Below are positions 8,143 to 16,755 of a stretch of 27,572 nt of DNA, piece by piece. The position numbers were made by a program, and so were the translations under genes. The stretch covers positions 1-27,572 of the forward strand of contig CAYGRM010000037.1 in the NCBI GenBank assembly GCA_964352225.1, written 5' to 3'. This DNA is from CAJQQY01 sp964352225 (lineage in GTDB: Bacteria > Bacteroidota > Bacteroidia > Chitinophagales > Saprospiraceae). The notes beneath the pieces are model-generated. The model ran no database searches. It worked only from the letters and a program-made list of their open reading frames with translations, and had not been told where the DNA came from. How positions within the stretch are numbered: the stretch's first letter is position 1; each line of letters starts with the position of its first letter.

Positions 8143-9716
8143 CTAATTATGCAATTAGCAACGTAGATATCGGAATTATTATCGGATATTTTTTTGTTGT
8201 GCTTTTTATTGGTTTTGCTTTTTCACGTAAACAGAATACGGGAAAGGATTTTTTTTTGGCGGGTCGATCCTTAGGCTGGGTTGCAATTGGGTTTTCACTT
8301 TTTGCTTCTAATATTTCTAGTTCTACGATTATTGGTTTATCAGGTCAAGCCTATCGTTCTGGTATTTCAGTTTCTAATTATGAATGGATGGCTGTACCGC
8401 TTTTGGTTTTTATGACCATCTTTTTTATTCCATTTTTTATTCGTTCCAAAATTTCAACCATCCCCGAATTTTTAGAAAAAAGATATAGCCGTTTTGCTCG
8501 AAGGTATGTTTCGTTGGTAACCATTCTTTTGACGGTGATTGTAGATACTGCCTCGAGCTTATTTGCTGGAGTTTTAATTTTACAAATGTTTTTCCCTAAT
8601 CTCGGAGGCTGGCAAACCTATCTTGTTCTGACCTTATTGGCAGGAACTTATACTGCAACAGGAGGATTACGAGCCGTAGTTTTTACTGATATTTTACAGG
8701 CCGTAATTATCTTGTTAGGAGGAAGTATTTTGTTGTTTGCCGTTTTGGGACAATTCGACTATTCTTGGGATGCAGCCATGGCAACAGTCCCTGCATCCAA
8801 TGCTTCTTTGATTCAACCATTGGATGATAAAAATTTACCTTGGTTGGGAACTTTGATTGGGGTTCCCATTTTAGGTTTTTATTATTGGTCCACGACACAG
8901 ATTATTTGTCAAAGAATTTTAGGAGCACGTGATTTGAATAATGCTCGATGGGGTGCTTTGTTGGGTGGTTTTTTAAAGTTACCCGTTTTATTTTTAATGG
9001 TTATTCCTGGTCTTTTTGCCGCAACACTTTTACCTGGATTAGAAAATTCAGATTTAGTTTTTGCAGAAATGGTCGTCAAGTTATTACCTCCTGGAGTGAT
9101 TGGAATTGTCTTGGCAGGATTGATTGCGGCAATTATGTCGAGTATAGATTCAGCTTTGAATGCTTCTTCAGCTTTGATTGTAATTGATTTTATTCAACCC
9201 CGTAGACCAGAATTAACTCCAACCGAAATTGGAAAATATGGTCGAATTACTACTTTATTTTTGATGGCTTTTGCAGCATTATGGGCTCCCGTCATTTCTA
9301 ATTTTGATGGTATTTTTGATTATCTACAAATTGTACTTTCTTTTCTAGTTCCGCCAATTGTAACGGTATTTTTGTTGGGTGTTTTGTGGGCTAGAGGAAA
9401 TTCAAAAGCGGCAAAATATACTTTAATTTTTGGACATTTAATTTGTGGAATGATCGCTATTTTGTATTTTTCAGATAAGGTTGGTCAACTTCATTTTACC
9501 ATCATCGCAGGAATTTTGACTTTAATTAGTTTTTGTATTTATATTGTTACAAGTCTTCAAAGTCCTGCTCCAGAATTTAAATATGTCGATGACCTTACTT
9601 GGAAATATCGTTTGAAAGAAACCTCTGAAAGTCGTGTTGCTTGGTATATTGATTATCGTTTTTTATCAACGATTTTGATGGTACTAACTTTTCTTCTTTT
9701 GTTTTTCTTTTGGTAA
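8139..9716 (+). CDS. Sodium:solute symporter (SSS/SLC5 family)
   Basis: 525-residue inner-membrane transporter with about 13-14 hydrophobic segments. SSS hallmarks are the first helices with DFFLAGRSLGWVAIGFSLFASNISSSTIIGL (split here at residues 37-55 and 56-67), YTATGGLRAVVFTDILQA (171-188) and the helix 8 region MSSIDSALNASSALIVIDF (333-351), which in characterised members helps form the Na+ site. The latter differs from the SGLT-like version in the neighbouring paralogue, so the two may carry different solutes. The substrate cannot be read from sequence. It starts at the ATGA overlap with the HTH regulator. Its C-terminus (YIDYRFLSTILMVLTFLLLFFFW) resembles the end of the paralogue (DVIWYKNYRYQSVV then LVGYFW). 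Confidence 0.93.
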   Translation: MTNYAISNVDIGIIIGYFFVVLFIGFAFSRKQNTGKDFFLAGRSLGWVAIGFSLFASNISSSTIIGLSGQAYRSGISVSNYEWMAVPLLVFMTIFFIPFFIRSKISTIPEFLEKRYSRFARRYVSLVTILLTVIVDTASSLFAGVLILQMFFPNLGGWQTYLVLTLLAGTYTATGGLRAVVFTDILQAVIILLGGSILLFAVLGQFDYSWDAAMATVPASNASLIQPLDDKNLPWLGTLIGVPILGFYYWSTTQIICQRILGARDLNNARWGALLGGFLKLPVLFLMVIPGLFAATLLPGLENSDLVFAEMVVKLLPPGVIGIVLAGLIAAIMSSIDSALNASSALIVIDFIQPRRPELTPTEIGKYGRITTLFLMAFAALWAPVISNFDGIFDYLQIVLSFLVPPIVTVFLLGVLWARGNSKAAKYTLIFGHLICGMIAILYFSDKVGQLHFTIIAGILTLISFCIYIVTSLQSPAPEFKYVDDLTWKYRLKETSESRVAWYIDYRFLSTILMVLTFLLLFFFW

Positions 9717-9725
9717 AAAAAATGC

Positions 9726-9750
9726 CTGACTCTTTTTCAAAAAAAGTCAG
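9726..9750. terminator. Terminator between convergent symporter genes
   Basis: Hairpin with arms CTGACTCTTTTT (9726-9737) and AAAAAAAGTCAG (9739-9750). The outer six base pairs are perfect and the inner part is A/T with one mismatch on the plus strand, which is a G·U pair on the minus strand. An A8 run at 9715-9722 gives a U tract for the minus-strand gene, so it mainly ends the gene that stops at 9783 and may also end the plus-strand one. Confidence 0.7.
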
Positions 9751-9782
9751 ACAAATAATTTTATATAAATCTAAATTTATTT

Positions 9783-11612
9783 TTACCAGAAATATCCTAC
9801 TAGGATTGCAGTTAAGATTAAAAGAACAACTGATTGGTATCGGTAATTTTTGTACCAAATGACATCAGCAAGTTCCTCTGTCTCTTCATTGAATATAGAT
9901 TTTTTCCAAATATAATTTTCTATTTTATCTTCTATCAAATCCCCTGCTTTTACATCTTCTCCAAGTCGTTCTACATCATCAATTGAAGCTGTTCGCATAA
10001 AAACTTCTTTAGGTGCTTCTGTCAACAAGCTAACAACGATTACGATAAATGCACAAACCACAAATAGATAAGCTGTAAAGTGTAAAAAGTGAATCCCGTT
10101 CAAAAATGTAATCCATCCCGCTGTACTTCCATAGCTTTCCATAATAGATCCAATAACCATAATTGCAGCAATTACAAATCCAGTCAACAACCCTGCAATC
10201 GAACCATTTCCATTCGCTCTTCTGTAAAATAAACCAACTAAAAAAGTAGCTGCAACAGGTGGCGCAATATAGGAAAGTACTATTTGTAAATATTCCCAAA
10301 GGGAACCAAATTTTTCAATCTGAGGTGCCCAAAGTGCTGCAAAAATTACTAGGACTAAAGTAGTGATTTGTCCCACTCGCACTAATCTTTGACTCGAAAT
10401 AGTAGGATTTAATTTTTGCACAAAATCCATCGTAAATAAAGTTGATGCTGAATTAAATGTTGCTGAAATACTTGACATCATCGCTGCTAACAACCCTGCT
10501 AAAACTAAACCTAAAAACCCTGATGGCAAAAGTTTAAATAATAAAAGAGGGTAAGTTGCATTCGGACAATCTTTCAAGTTGGGACAAGGAACTTTGCCAC
10601 CTGTTGCTGTATCAGGGTTGTCAATCATATAATTCATGAAACTCATATCCAAATCAGAATACAAAAGAATAGCCATTGTTCCTGGAAGTACCATGATGAA
10701 AATTACTGGTAATTTTAGAAGACCTGCAAATAAGGCTCCCCATCGTCCATGATTGACATCTTTGGCTCCTAATATTCGTTGAACCATAAATTGATTATTT
10801 GCCCAAAAATAGAACCCGAGAATTGGTGCTCCAAATAATAAACCCGTCCAAGGCATAAATCCATCACCTGCAGGTCGAACCATACTTAGCGTTTCTTCGG
10901 AGCCAGCCAGTTGCCTCATAGAACCATCTTGTTGTCTTGATAATAATTCACCTGCCGCACCTTTGGCATCTAATCCTGAAATCATTCCTGACCATCCGCC
11001 AACTTGCTCCAACGCAAAATAAGTCAGAAGTATAGATCCTAAAACGAGTAAAATTGCTTGGATTACTTCTGTTTGAATAACCGAATTTAATCCTCCTGGA
11101 ATCGTATAAGCAGCCGCTGCAAAAGCTAGAAGAACTACAATAGTTTGGGAAGACATTTGAGGAAACATTAATTTTAAAATAATCAATCCAACATACATGG
11201 CTGCTGCTGTATCAATTATTACATTTCCCACTATAGTGATAAACGAAAAATAATACCTAGATCGAGCATCATATCTTCTCTCTAAGAATTCAGGCATCGT
11301 ATATACCTTAGATTTTAAATAAAATGGTAAGAAGAAAATGGCAAAGAAAACTAAAACAACTGCTGCTAACCATTCATAATTAAATACATGGGTATCTGTT
11401 TGGAAAGCAGAACTTGCTAACCCAACCAAAGTAGAACTTGAAATATTAGCAGCAAAAAGAGAAATCCCCACAATTGGCCAAACCATATCCCGCCCAGCTA
11501 AGAAATACTCTTCAGATGAATTTCTTTTTGCATGATAAAGTCCATAACCAATAATAAATACCGCATATAAAACCATAATAGCGATATCTAAGGTTTGTAA
11601 TTTAAAGTCCAT
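9783..11612 (-). CDS. Sodium:solute symporter, SGLT-like (SSS/SLC5 family)
   Basis: 609-residue polytopic inner-membrane protein. Motifs: EEYFLAGRDMVWPIVGIS (34-51), LFAANISSSTLVGLA (52-66), YTIPGGLNSVIQTEVIQA (169-186), and in helix 8 SSISATFNSASTLFTMDF (380-397). The last closely matches the Na+-binding helix of SGLT-type sugar symporters. A soluble-looking stretch at 205-250 and a Cys-containing periplasmic-type loop (VPCPNLKDCPNATYP, 341-355) are insertions absent from the 525-residue paralogue. A charged cytoplasmic linker at about 533-585 precedes a final helix ending GYFW. Sugar uptake is plausible from the helix 8 motif but not proven. It is transcribed away from susC, with a 411-bp shared upstream region. 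Confidence 0.93.
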   Translation of the reverse strand: MDFKLQTLDIAIMVLYAVFIIGYGLYHAKRNSSEEYFLAGRDMVWPIVGISLFAANISSSTLVGLASSAFQTDTHVFNYEWLAAVVLVFFAIFFLPFYLKSKVYTMPEFLERRYDARSRYYFSFITIVGNVIIDTAAAMYVGLIILKLMFPQMSSQTIVVLLAFAAAAYTIPGGLNSVIQTEVIQAILLVLGSILLTYFALEQVGGWSGMISGLDAKGAAGELLSRQQDGSMRQLAGSEETLSMVRPAGDGFMPWTGLLFGAPILGFYFWANNQFMVQRILGAKDVNHGRWGALFAGLLKLPVIFIMVLPGTMAILLYSDLDMSFMNYMIDNPDTATGGKVPCPNLKDCPNATYPLLLFKLLPSGFLGLVLAGLLAAMMSSISATFNSASTLFTMDFVQKLNPTISSQRLVRVGQITTLVLVIFAALWAPQIEKFGSLWEYLQIVLSYIAPPVAATFLVGLFYRRANGNGSIAGLLTGFVIAAIMVIGSIMESYGSTAGWITFLNGIHFLHFTAYLFVVCAFIVIVVSLLTEAPKEVFMRTASIDDVERLGEDVKAGDLIEDKIENYIWKKSIFNEETEELADVIWYKNYRYQSVVLLILTAILVGYFW

Positions 11613-12023
11613 TTTAAGTTTTGTTTTATTGAAAAAAGTGAAAATTTATAGTGCGTTAAATTACTAGTATTTTATACTATCCCTTTATTTTTGTAAAAAA
11701 AAGAACTAGTAGCCCCTATTACAAACCTATTACATACTATTTACTCTATCTTCCCATTATTACACATAACATATTGACTACCAAATACTTAGGGTTGAAA
11801 AAAACAAAAATACTACTTTTTTATAAAAAAATAAATACTACAGTTTTTTATTATAAATCATATTTCTTGTTTAATATTACATACCATTAATATAATAAAT
11901 CATATTACTCCAAAAAGACATTTAAAGAACTCATTTTTTAAAGAGAAACAAACAACATTCGTATTCAAGAACTTTCCTAAATTTATTACTTAATTTTTTT
12001 TGTTAATCAAAACGCGAAACTGT
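11613..12023. other. Long AT-rich upstream region between the symporter and susC
   Basis: 411 bp of very AT-rich DNA without a credible ORF or RNA gene. It must hold promoters for both divergent genes. TAnnTTTG-type boxes occur on the minus strand at 11722-11729 (TAGGTTTG) and 11805-11812 (TATTTTTG), and on the plus strand at 11686-11693 (TATTTTTG). None has a TTTG partner at normal spacing, and the plus-strand box is over 300 nt from the susC start. No convincing promoter lies close to susC, and no hairpin terminator or riboswitch was recognised. Confidence 0.5.
11722..11729 (-). promoter_or_regulatory. Candidate -7 box for the SGLT-like symporter gene
   Basis: On the minus strand this reads TAGGTTTG, an exact TAnnTTTG match 110 nt upstream of the ATG at 11612. 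It is less AT-monotonous than other matches nearby, which makes it the best candidate. A -33 TTTG at the expected spacing is missing, so the call is weak. Confidence 0.3.
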
Positions 12024-15000
12024 ATGAAATTAAAAGTTAACGTTATGAAAGGCCTGACGATGTCAGCCCTCATGTTTTTGCTATGCTCATATGCATCAGC
12101 CCAACGTACTGTATCAGGTACGATTACAGACTCCAAAACAGGTGAGGCTCTTATTGGAGCAAACATTCTTGCCGTAGGAACAGATTCAGGAACTGCAACT
12201 GAAATTGATGGTACCTACAGTCTTGATGTGCCTGCTGGAGTTACCGAATTAGAAATTACTTACACAGGTTATGCTTCTCAAAAAATTACACTTGGAGCTT
12301 CCAATGTTGTAAATGTTGCCATGACGGAAGGAGCATTGATCGATGAAGTAGTCGTAATTGGTTATGGAACCTCAAAGAAATCTAATGTTACAGGAGCCGT
12401 CTCTACGGTAAATTCTGATGATTTTAATGGAGGTGTTATTGCTTCACCTGAAGAATTAATTCAAGGTAAAGCAGCTGGTGTCCAAATCACTTCTGCAAGT
12501 GGTGAGCCTGGTGCTGGTGTAAATATCAGAATTAGAGGAACTTCTTCTGTAAGAAATGACAACAATCCATTATTTGTAGTGGATGGTGTCCCTCTTGGAG
12601 GATCCGGAAGTATTTCTGGAGATGATTTCGGTGTGGGTAGTTCATCAGCAAGAAATCCTCTGAATTTTTTAAACCCAAATGACATCGAAAGTGTTACCAT
12701 TTTGAAGGATGCATCTGAGACAGCTATCTATGGTTCAAGAGGTGCCAATGGTGTTGTTTTAATCACCACCAAAAAAGGAAAAAGTGGACAGAGCCTATTA
12801 ACTTATGATGTAAGTCTAGGTTTTAGTGTAGCGGCCAAAAAATTCGATTTACTTAATGCTGATGAGTTTAAATCAGCTTGGCAAGAGTTCAATCCAACTG
12901 CAGATGTTGATATTGTCGATTTTGGAGGTAGTACTGACTGGCAAGATGAAATCTTGAGAACTGGTGTTACTCAAAGTCATAATGTTAGTTTTGGTGGAGG
13001 AAATGAAGTAGGTAGCTATCGTTTTTCCATAGGCTATCAAGACCAAAAAGGAATAGTAAAGGAAACTGCTTTGAAAAGATTAACTGCGAGATTTAATGGA
13101 AATAGAAATTTCTGGAATAATCGTTTGAAAATTTCCACTCAAATTACTGTTTCAGATATTCATGATGATTTTGCTCCAATTACTGATAATGCTGGTTTTG
13201 AAGGAGATTTAGTAGCTGCGGCTATAAAATTTAATCCAACGATTCCTGCTTCTGCTGCAGACTTACCAGCTGATGAACTTGCTGCTGTTGCGGATACTAC
13301 TGGGGGGGTTGTTCAAATCAGTAACTCTGAGCCAAACCCTTTAGCGATGCTTGAGTATTCAGAAATTTTTGCAAATACATTAAGAGGCTTAGGAAGTGTT
13401 ACTGGGGAATTGAAAATTACTGATAATCTTTCATTCACTACCCAAGTAGGATTAGACAGACTAATGTCTAATAGAATAGATGCTTATTCTCCTAATCTTT
13501 ATTTTGGACCTCAAGTTAGAGGAATTGGAAGACTTTTTTCTAACCAACTTCAAACTGCTAACAAAACGTGGGAGAATTATTTGACTTATGATGCAGACGT
13601 TTCTGATGGATTTAATTTGAATGTGATAGCAGGTTACTCTTATTTGACTTTTGAAACAAGAACACAAGGAATACAGATGTCGCATTTCAGAACTGATGAT
13701 CTTGATTTAATGATCAATAATATTGCTTCTGCTGATCTAAATGCTGGTGCAGCGATCGCCCCGATAAATAGTAGTTATACTGTTGATGAGTTACAATCAT
13801 ATTATGGTCGTGTTACTGCAAATGTTCAAAATAAATATGTTTTCAAAGCAAGTATTAGAGCTGATGGTTCTACTCGTTTTGGAGAAGGTAACCAGTATGG
13901 AGTTTTCCCTGCTTTAGCAGCAAAATGGAAAATAGCAGAAGAGGGGTTCCTTGGAGATAATTTTGATGACTTTTCCCTCAGAGTAAACTGGGGTATAACA
14001 GGTAACCAAGAGTTTGGTCATAATCTTTTCCAAGATCGACAAAGATATGGAAACTGGGATCTGGATGATCTTGCTACTACTGCTACAGGTGGTGGTTTAG
14101 GTCAAGTTGCTTTTGCAAATGAAGATTTAAAATGGGAATCAACCACTCAGTTTGGTGCTGGAATCGATTTTGAAATAGGTAATGGTAAGTTTGGAGGTTC
14201 ATTAGATTATTATTACAAAAATACCAATGATCTCTTAATACAATTATCAGCTGCTCAACCAGCTCCGAATCCTTTTGTTTGGACAAACCTTGATGCTGAT
14301 GTGATTAACTCTGGAGTTGAGTTATCTGTTAACTATTTTGCATTAAATACAAAAGACCTGACTTGGAATATTGCAGCTAATGTAGCTTACAACGATAACG
14401 TAGTAAGAAATTTAGGTGGTTTGATTATTAATACTGGTGATATTGACGGTCAAGGATTGACAGGTGCATTTGCTCAAAGAATTGCTGAAGACCAACCATT
14501 GTATGCTTTCTTTTTGAGAGAATTTACAGGGTTCAGCGAAGATGGAGCAACCCAATTATACGCAAATGGTGATGTGCAAAGTTTTGTTGGAGCTAGCCCT
14601 CTTCCAACTTGGAATGCAGGTTTAACAAATTCTATTTCTTATAAAAATTTGTCTTTAACTATTTTCCTTACTGGTCAATTTGGACACCATGTTTACAGTA
14701 ATACTGGAAATGCATTCTTCACCGCTGGAGCTATTGCCGGTGGACGAAATGTAACTCAAGATGTAATTGGTAATGGTGAAGCAAGAACAAATTCGCCTGA
14801 TGTGTCAACTAGATTCCTAGAAAAAGCAGATTTTGTTCGTCTTCAAAATGTATCTTTGAGTTATAACTTAGTACCAAAAAATACGAACTATGTTTCTAAT
14901 GTGAAATTCTATATTACGGGACAAAATTTAGCCGTATTTACTGGCTATAGCGGCCTAGATCCAGAAGTTAACGTTAACAAACAAATAGATGGTGTGCCTT

Positions 15001-15071
15001 CATTCGGTATTGATTACACGACATACCCTCGAGCAAGATCTGTTGTTTTTGGTGCAAACTTTACTTTCTAA
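12024..15071 (+). CDS. susC: SusC/RagA-family TonB-dependent outer-membrane transporter
   Basis: 1015-residue outer-membrane receptor that imports ligands captured by SusD, energised by TonB. The ATG at 12024 is chosen over a TTG at 12000 because it gives a clean start to the signal peptide (about 1-26, ending SYASA/Q); an ATG at 12045 is also possible. Next come a carboxypeptidase-D regulatory-like domain (about 27-101), a TonB-box-like DEVVVIGYGT (108-117), the plug (about 120-250: IRIRGTSSVRNDNNPLFVVDG, here residues 169-180 and 181-188, then YGSRGANGVVLITTKKGK at 236-253), and a long β-barrel ending in the terminal aromatic VVFGANFTF. A G7 tract at 13302-13308 is unusual in this AT-rich DNA. 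The gene is followed after 19 nt by susD. Substrate unknown. Confidence 0.95.
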   Translation: MKLKVNVMKGLTMSALMFLLCSYASAQRTVSGTITDSKTGEALIGANILAVGTDSGTATEIDGTYSLDVPAGVTELEITYTGYASQKITLGASNVVNVAMTEGALIDEVVVIGYGTSKKSNVTGAVSTVNSDDFNGGVIASPEELIQGKAAGVQITSASGEPGAGVNIRIRGTSSVRNDNNPLFVVDGVPLGGSGSISGDDFGVGSSSARNPLNFLNPNDIESVTILKDASETAIYGSRGANGVVLITTKKGKSGQSLLTYDVSLGFSVAAKKFDLLNADEFKSAWQEFNPTADVDIVDFGGSTDWQDEILRTGVTQSHNVSFGGGNEVGSYRFSIGYQDQKGIVKETALKRLTARFNGNRNFWNNRLKISTQITVSDIHDDFAPITDNAGFEGDLVAAAIKFNPTIPASAADLPADELAAVADTTGGVVQISNSEPNPLAMLEYSEIFANTLRGLGSVTGELKITDNLSFTTQVGLDRLMSNRIDAYSPNLYFGPQVRGIGRLFSNQLQTANKTWENYLTYDADVSDGFNLNVIAGYSYLTFETRTQGIQMSHFRTDDLDLMINNIASADLNAGAAIAPINSSYTVDELQSYYGRVTANVQNKYVFKASIRADGSTRFGEGNQYGVFPALAAKWKIAEEGFLGDNFDDFSLRVNWGITGNQEFGHNLFQDRQRYGNWDLDDLATTATGGGLGQVAFANEDLKWESTTQFGAGIDFEIGNGKFGGSLDYYYKNTNDLLIQLSAAQPAPNPFVWTNLDADVINSGVELSVNYFALNTKDLTWNIAANVAYNDNVVRNLGGLIINTGDIDGQGLTGAFAQRIAEDQPLYAFFLREFTGFSEDGATQLYANGDVQSFVGASPLPTWNAGLTNSISYKNLSLTIFLTGQFGHHVYSNTGNAFFTAGAIAGGRNVTQDVIGNGEARTNSPDVSTRFLEKADFVRLQNVSLSYNLVPKNTNYVSNVKFYITGQNLAVFTGYSGLDPEVNVNKQIDGVPSFGIDYTTYPRARSVVFGANFTF

Positions 15072-15090
15072 ATTTTTAAAAAATTATATT

Positions 15091-16572
15091 ATGAAGAATA
15101 AATCAATAATTAACTTTTTACTTATAGGTTTACTTTCCACTTCTTTGATGTTCTCCTGTACTGATCTATCCGTAGATCCTACTGATTCAGAATTTATCCC
15201 TCAAGTAGAAGGTACTCCTCAAATTACCGGTGCTCCCGATTTGTTATCATCTAACTATGTTGACCTGGGAACTATTACTGATCAAGCAAATATCTATGCT
15301 TTAAATGCTCATACTTCTGATGAAATGATTCCTCCAACTAGAGGAACAGACTGGGGAGATAACGGAGTATGGAGAACCTTACATGCACATACTTGGGATG
15401 CTGGTCATCCATATGTACTAGGTAGCTGGAATATATTAAATGAGCGAGTTTTCAAATGTAACCGAACCCTTGCTGCAGTTGATCTCACTCCTGAAATTGA
15501 AGCTCAAGCTAAATTTTTGAGAGCATTTTATATGTGGCAGATTATGGATTACTATGGACAAGTACCATTCAGAGAAGTAACTGAAGGAAGTGAAATTGAT
15601 CCAATGGTAATGACTCGTTCTCAAGCTTATGATTTTGTTTTAAAAGATTTACAAGATGCATTAAGTGGGTTAGAATCTATAGGGCCTTCCACAAATAATA
15701 CTAAAGCAAATAAAGCTGCAGCAAATGCTATGTTGGCTAGATTACTTCTTAACAAAGAAGTGTATACTGGAACTCCTGGAGATTACAATCAAATCATCGC
15801 TTACTGTGATGCTGTAAAAGCTGACGGTTACGATATTGAAGAAGATTACTACGATAACTTCAATGCAAATGATACCAAAGAAATCATTTTTGCAAGTGGT
15901 GAAGGATCTCCTCAAAATAGAATCCGAATGACTTTGCACTATAACCAAAATCCAGATGGTTGGAATGGTTTTGCAACATTAGCTGATTTCTATAACAAAT
16001 TTGAAGATGGAGATATTAGAAAAGAAGCAGAGAGTCCTGTCCCAGCTGGTCAGGCCTTCCATGGGATTAAATTAGGATTTCTTGTAGGGCAACAATATCA
16101 GGATGACGGAGTTACTGAAGTAATTAATGGTAGAGAGGGGATTCCTCTTGCTTTCACTCCTGATGTACCACTAGCAGGTGCCACTACTTTTCAAGGGATT
16201 CGAGTTATGAAATATCACCCTTCTGACTTTGACCAAACAAAATATGTTTTTCTTCGCTATGCTGACGTTCACTTAATGAAAGCTGAAGCTCAGCTTAGAG
16301 GAAATATTGGAGATGCTCTTGCTACTGTAAATGAACTACGAACTGCAAGAAATACTACACCACTCACATCTTTAGATGAGCAAGCTATTTTGGATGAAAG
16401 AGGTCGCGAGTTATACTGGGAAGGAATTAGAAGAACTGACTTAATTCGTTTCGGAAAATTCACCGAAGCTTGGGAAGAAAAAGGTGCTTCTGATGCAAGC
16501 AGAAATATATTCCCTATCCCTGCAATTGCATTGGCTTCTAACCCTAACCTTAGTCAAAACCCTGGGTATTAA
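15091..16572 (+). CDS. susD: SusD/RagB-family nutrient-binding lipoprotein
   Basis: 493-residue surface lipoprotein that forms the lid over the SusC barrel and binds ligand. The ATG at 15091 is chosen because it begins a lipoprotein signal peptide with Cys23 (SLMFSC), whereas the longer frame from 14989 would run back into susC. The N-terminal TPR-like part contains AKFLRAFYMWQIMDYYGQVP (140-159). The C-terminal part has the family signature RYADVHLMKAEAQLRG, followed by LDERGRELYWEGIRRTDLIR. An ending of the type FPIPAIALASNPNLSQNPGY is usual for the family. It is transcribed with susC and followed by a strong terminator. Ligand residues cannot be predicted. Confidence 0.95.
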   Translation: MKNKSIINFLLIGLLSTSLMFSCTDLSVDPTDSEFIPQVEGTPQITGAPDLLSSNYVDLGTITDQANIYALNAHTSDEMIPPTRGTDWGDNGVWRTLHAHTWDAGHPYVLGSWNILNERVFKCNRTLAAVDLTPEIEAQAKFLRAFYMWQIMDYYGQVPFREVTEGSEIDPMVMTRSQAYDFVLKDLQDALSGLESIGPSTNNTKANKAAANAMLARLLLNKEVYTGTPGDYNQIIAYCDAVKADGYDIEEDYYDNFNANDTKEIIFASGEGSPQNRIRMTLHYNQNPDGWNGFATLADFYNKFEDGDIRKEAESPVPAGQAFHGIKLGFLVGQQYQDDGVTEVINGREGIPLAFTPDVPLAGATTFQGIRVMKYHPSDFDQTKYVFLRYADVHLMKAEAQLRGNIGDALATVNELRTARNTTPLTSLDEQAILDERGRELYWEGIRRTDLIRFGKFTEAWEEKGASDASRNIFPIPAIALASNPNLSQNPGY

Positions 16573-16602
16573 TTTTTTCTCTTTTAGAGATTTAAAAAAA
16601 TG

Positions 16603-16640
16603 TAGCGGAGTAATTGAAATCATTACTCCGCTATTTTTTT
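16603..16640 (+). terminator. Strong intrinsic terminator after susD
   Basis: Perfect 12-bp stem, TAGCGGAGTAAT (16603-16614) and ATTACTCCGCTA (16622-16633), with a 7-nt loop and a T7 run at 16634-16640. It begins 30 nt after the susD stop. An A7 run before the stem could make it work in reverse too, but no gene approaches from the right. It separates the SusCD unit from the lipoprotein pair. Confidence 0.93.
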
Positions 16641-16717
16641 GCTCGGTTTATCTACTTTTTTTTTAGAAAAGATCGTTTTACTCCGATCTCAACACTTCCT
16701 ATTTTATTGATTATAAG

Positions 16718-16725
16718 TATCTTTG
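16718..16725 (+). promoter_or_regulatory. Putative -7 promoter box of the lipoprotein pair
   Basis: TATCTTTG fits TAnnTTTG and lies 30 nt upstream of the ATG at 16756, downstream of the susD terminator. This suggests that the two FG-GAP lipoprotein genes have their own promoter. No TTTG was found at normal -33 spacing. Confidence 0.45.
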
Positions 16726-16755
16726 GAAGCAATTTTTACAAAAAACAAACTGATC

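Noticed and set aside
11686..11693. Plus-strand TATTTTTG as the susC promoter
   Set aside because: It matches the -7 consensus but is over 300 nt from susC, has no -33 partner, and such strings are expected by chance in this AT-rich spacer.
12000..12023. TTG start giving susC eight extra residues
   Set aside because: The ATG at 12024 starts a normal signal peptide; the extra residues (LIKTRNC) do not resemble family N-termini.
14968..14979. Palindrome GTTAACGTTAAC
   Set aside because: It lies inside susC and encodes Val-Asn-Val-Asn; probably a codon-level coincidence, though similar to the palindrome at 7439-7450.
14989..15090. Longer susD frame beginning inside susC
   Set aside because: It would put 34 residues before a perfect lipoprotein signal peptide; the ATG at 15091 is the natural start.
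12024..16572. Assigning a specific glycan to the SusCD pair
   Set aside because: No degradative enzyme or diagnostic regulator is present, and the ligand cannot be read from SusC or SusD sequence alone.
16723..16755. Longer start for the first propeller lipoprotein, and short plus-strand frame 16614-16847
   Set aside because: The extra residues are charged and precede the lipobox signal peptide that starts at 16756; the short frame is a shadow running through the terminator.
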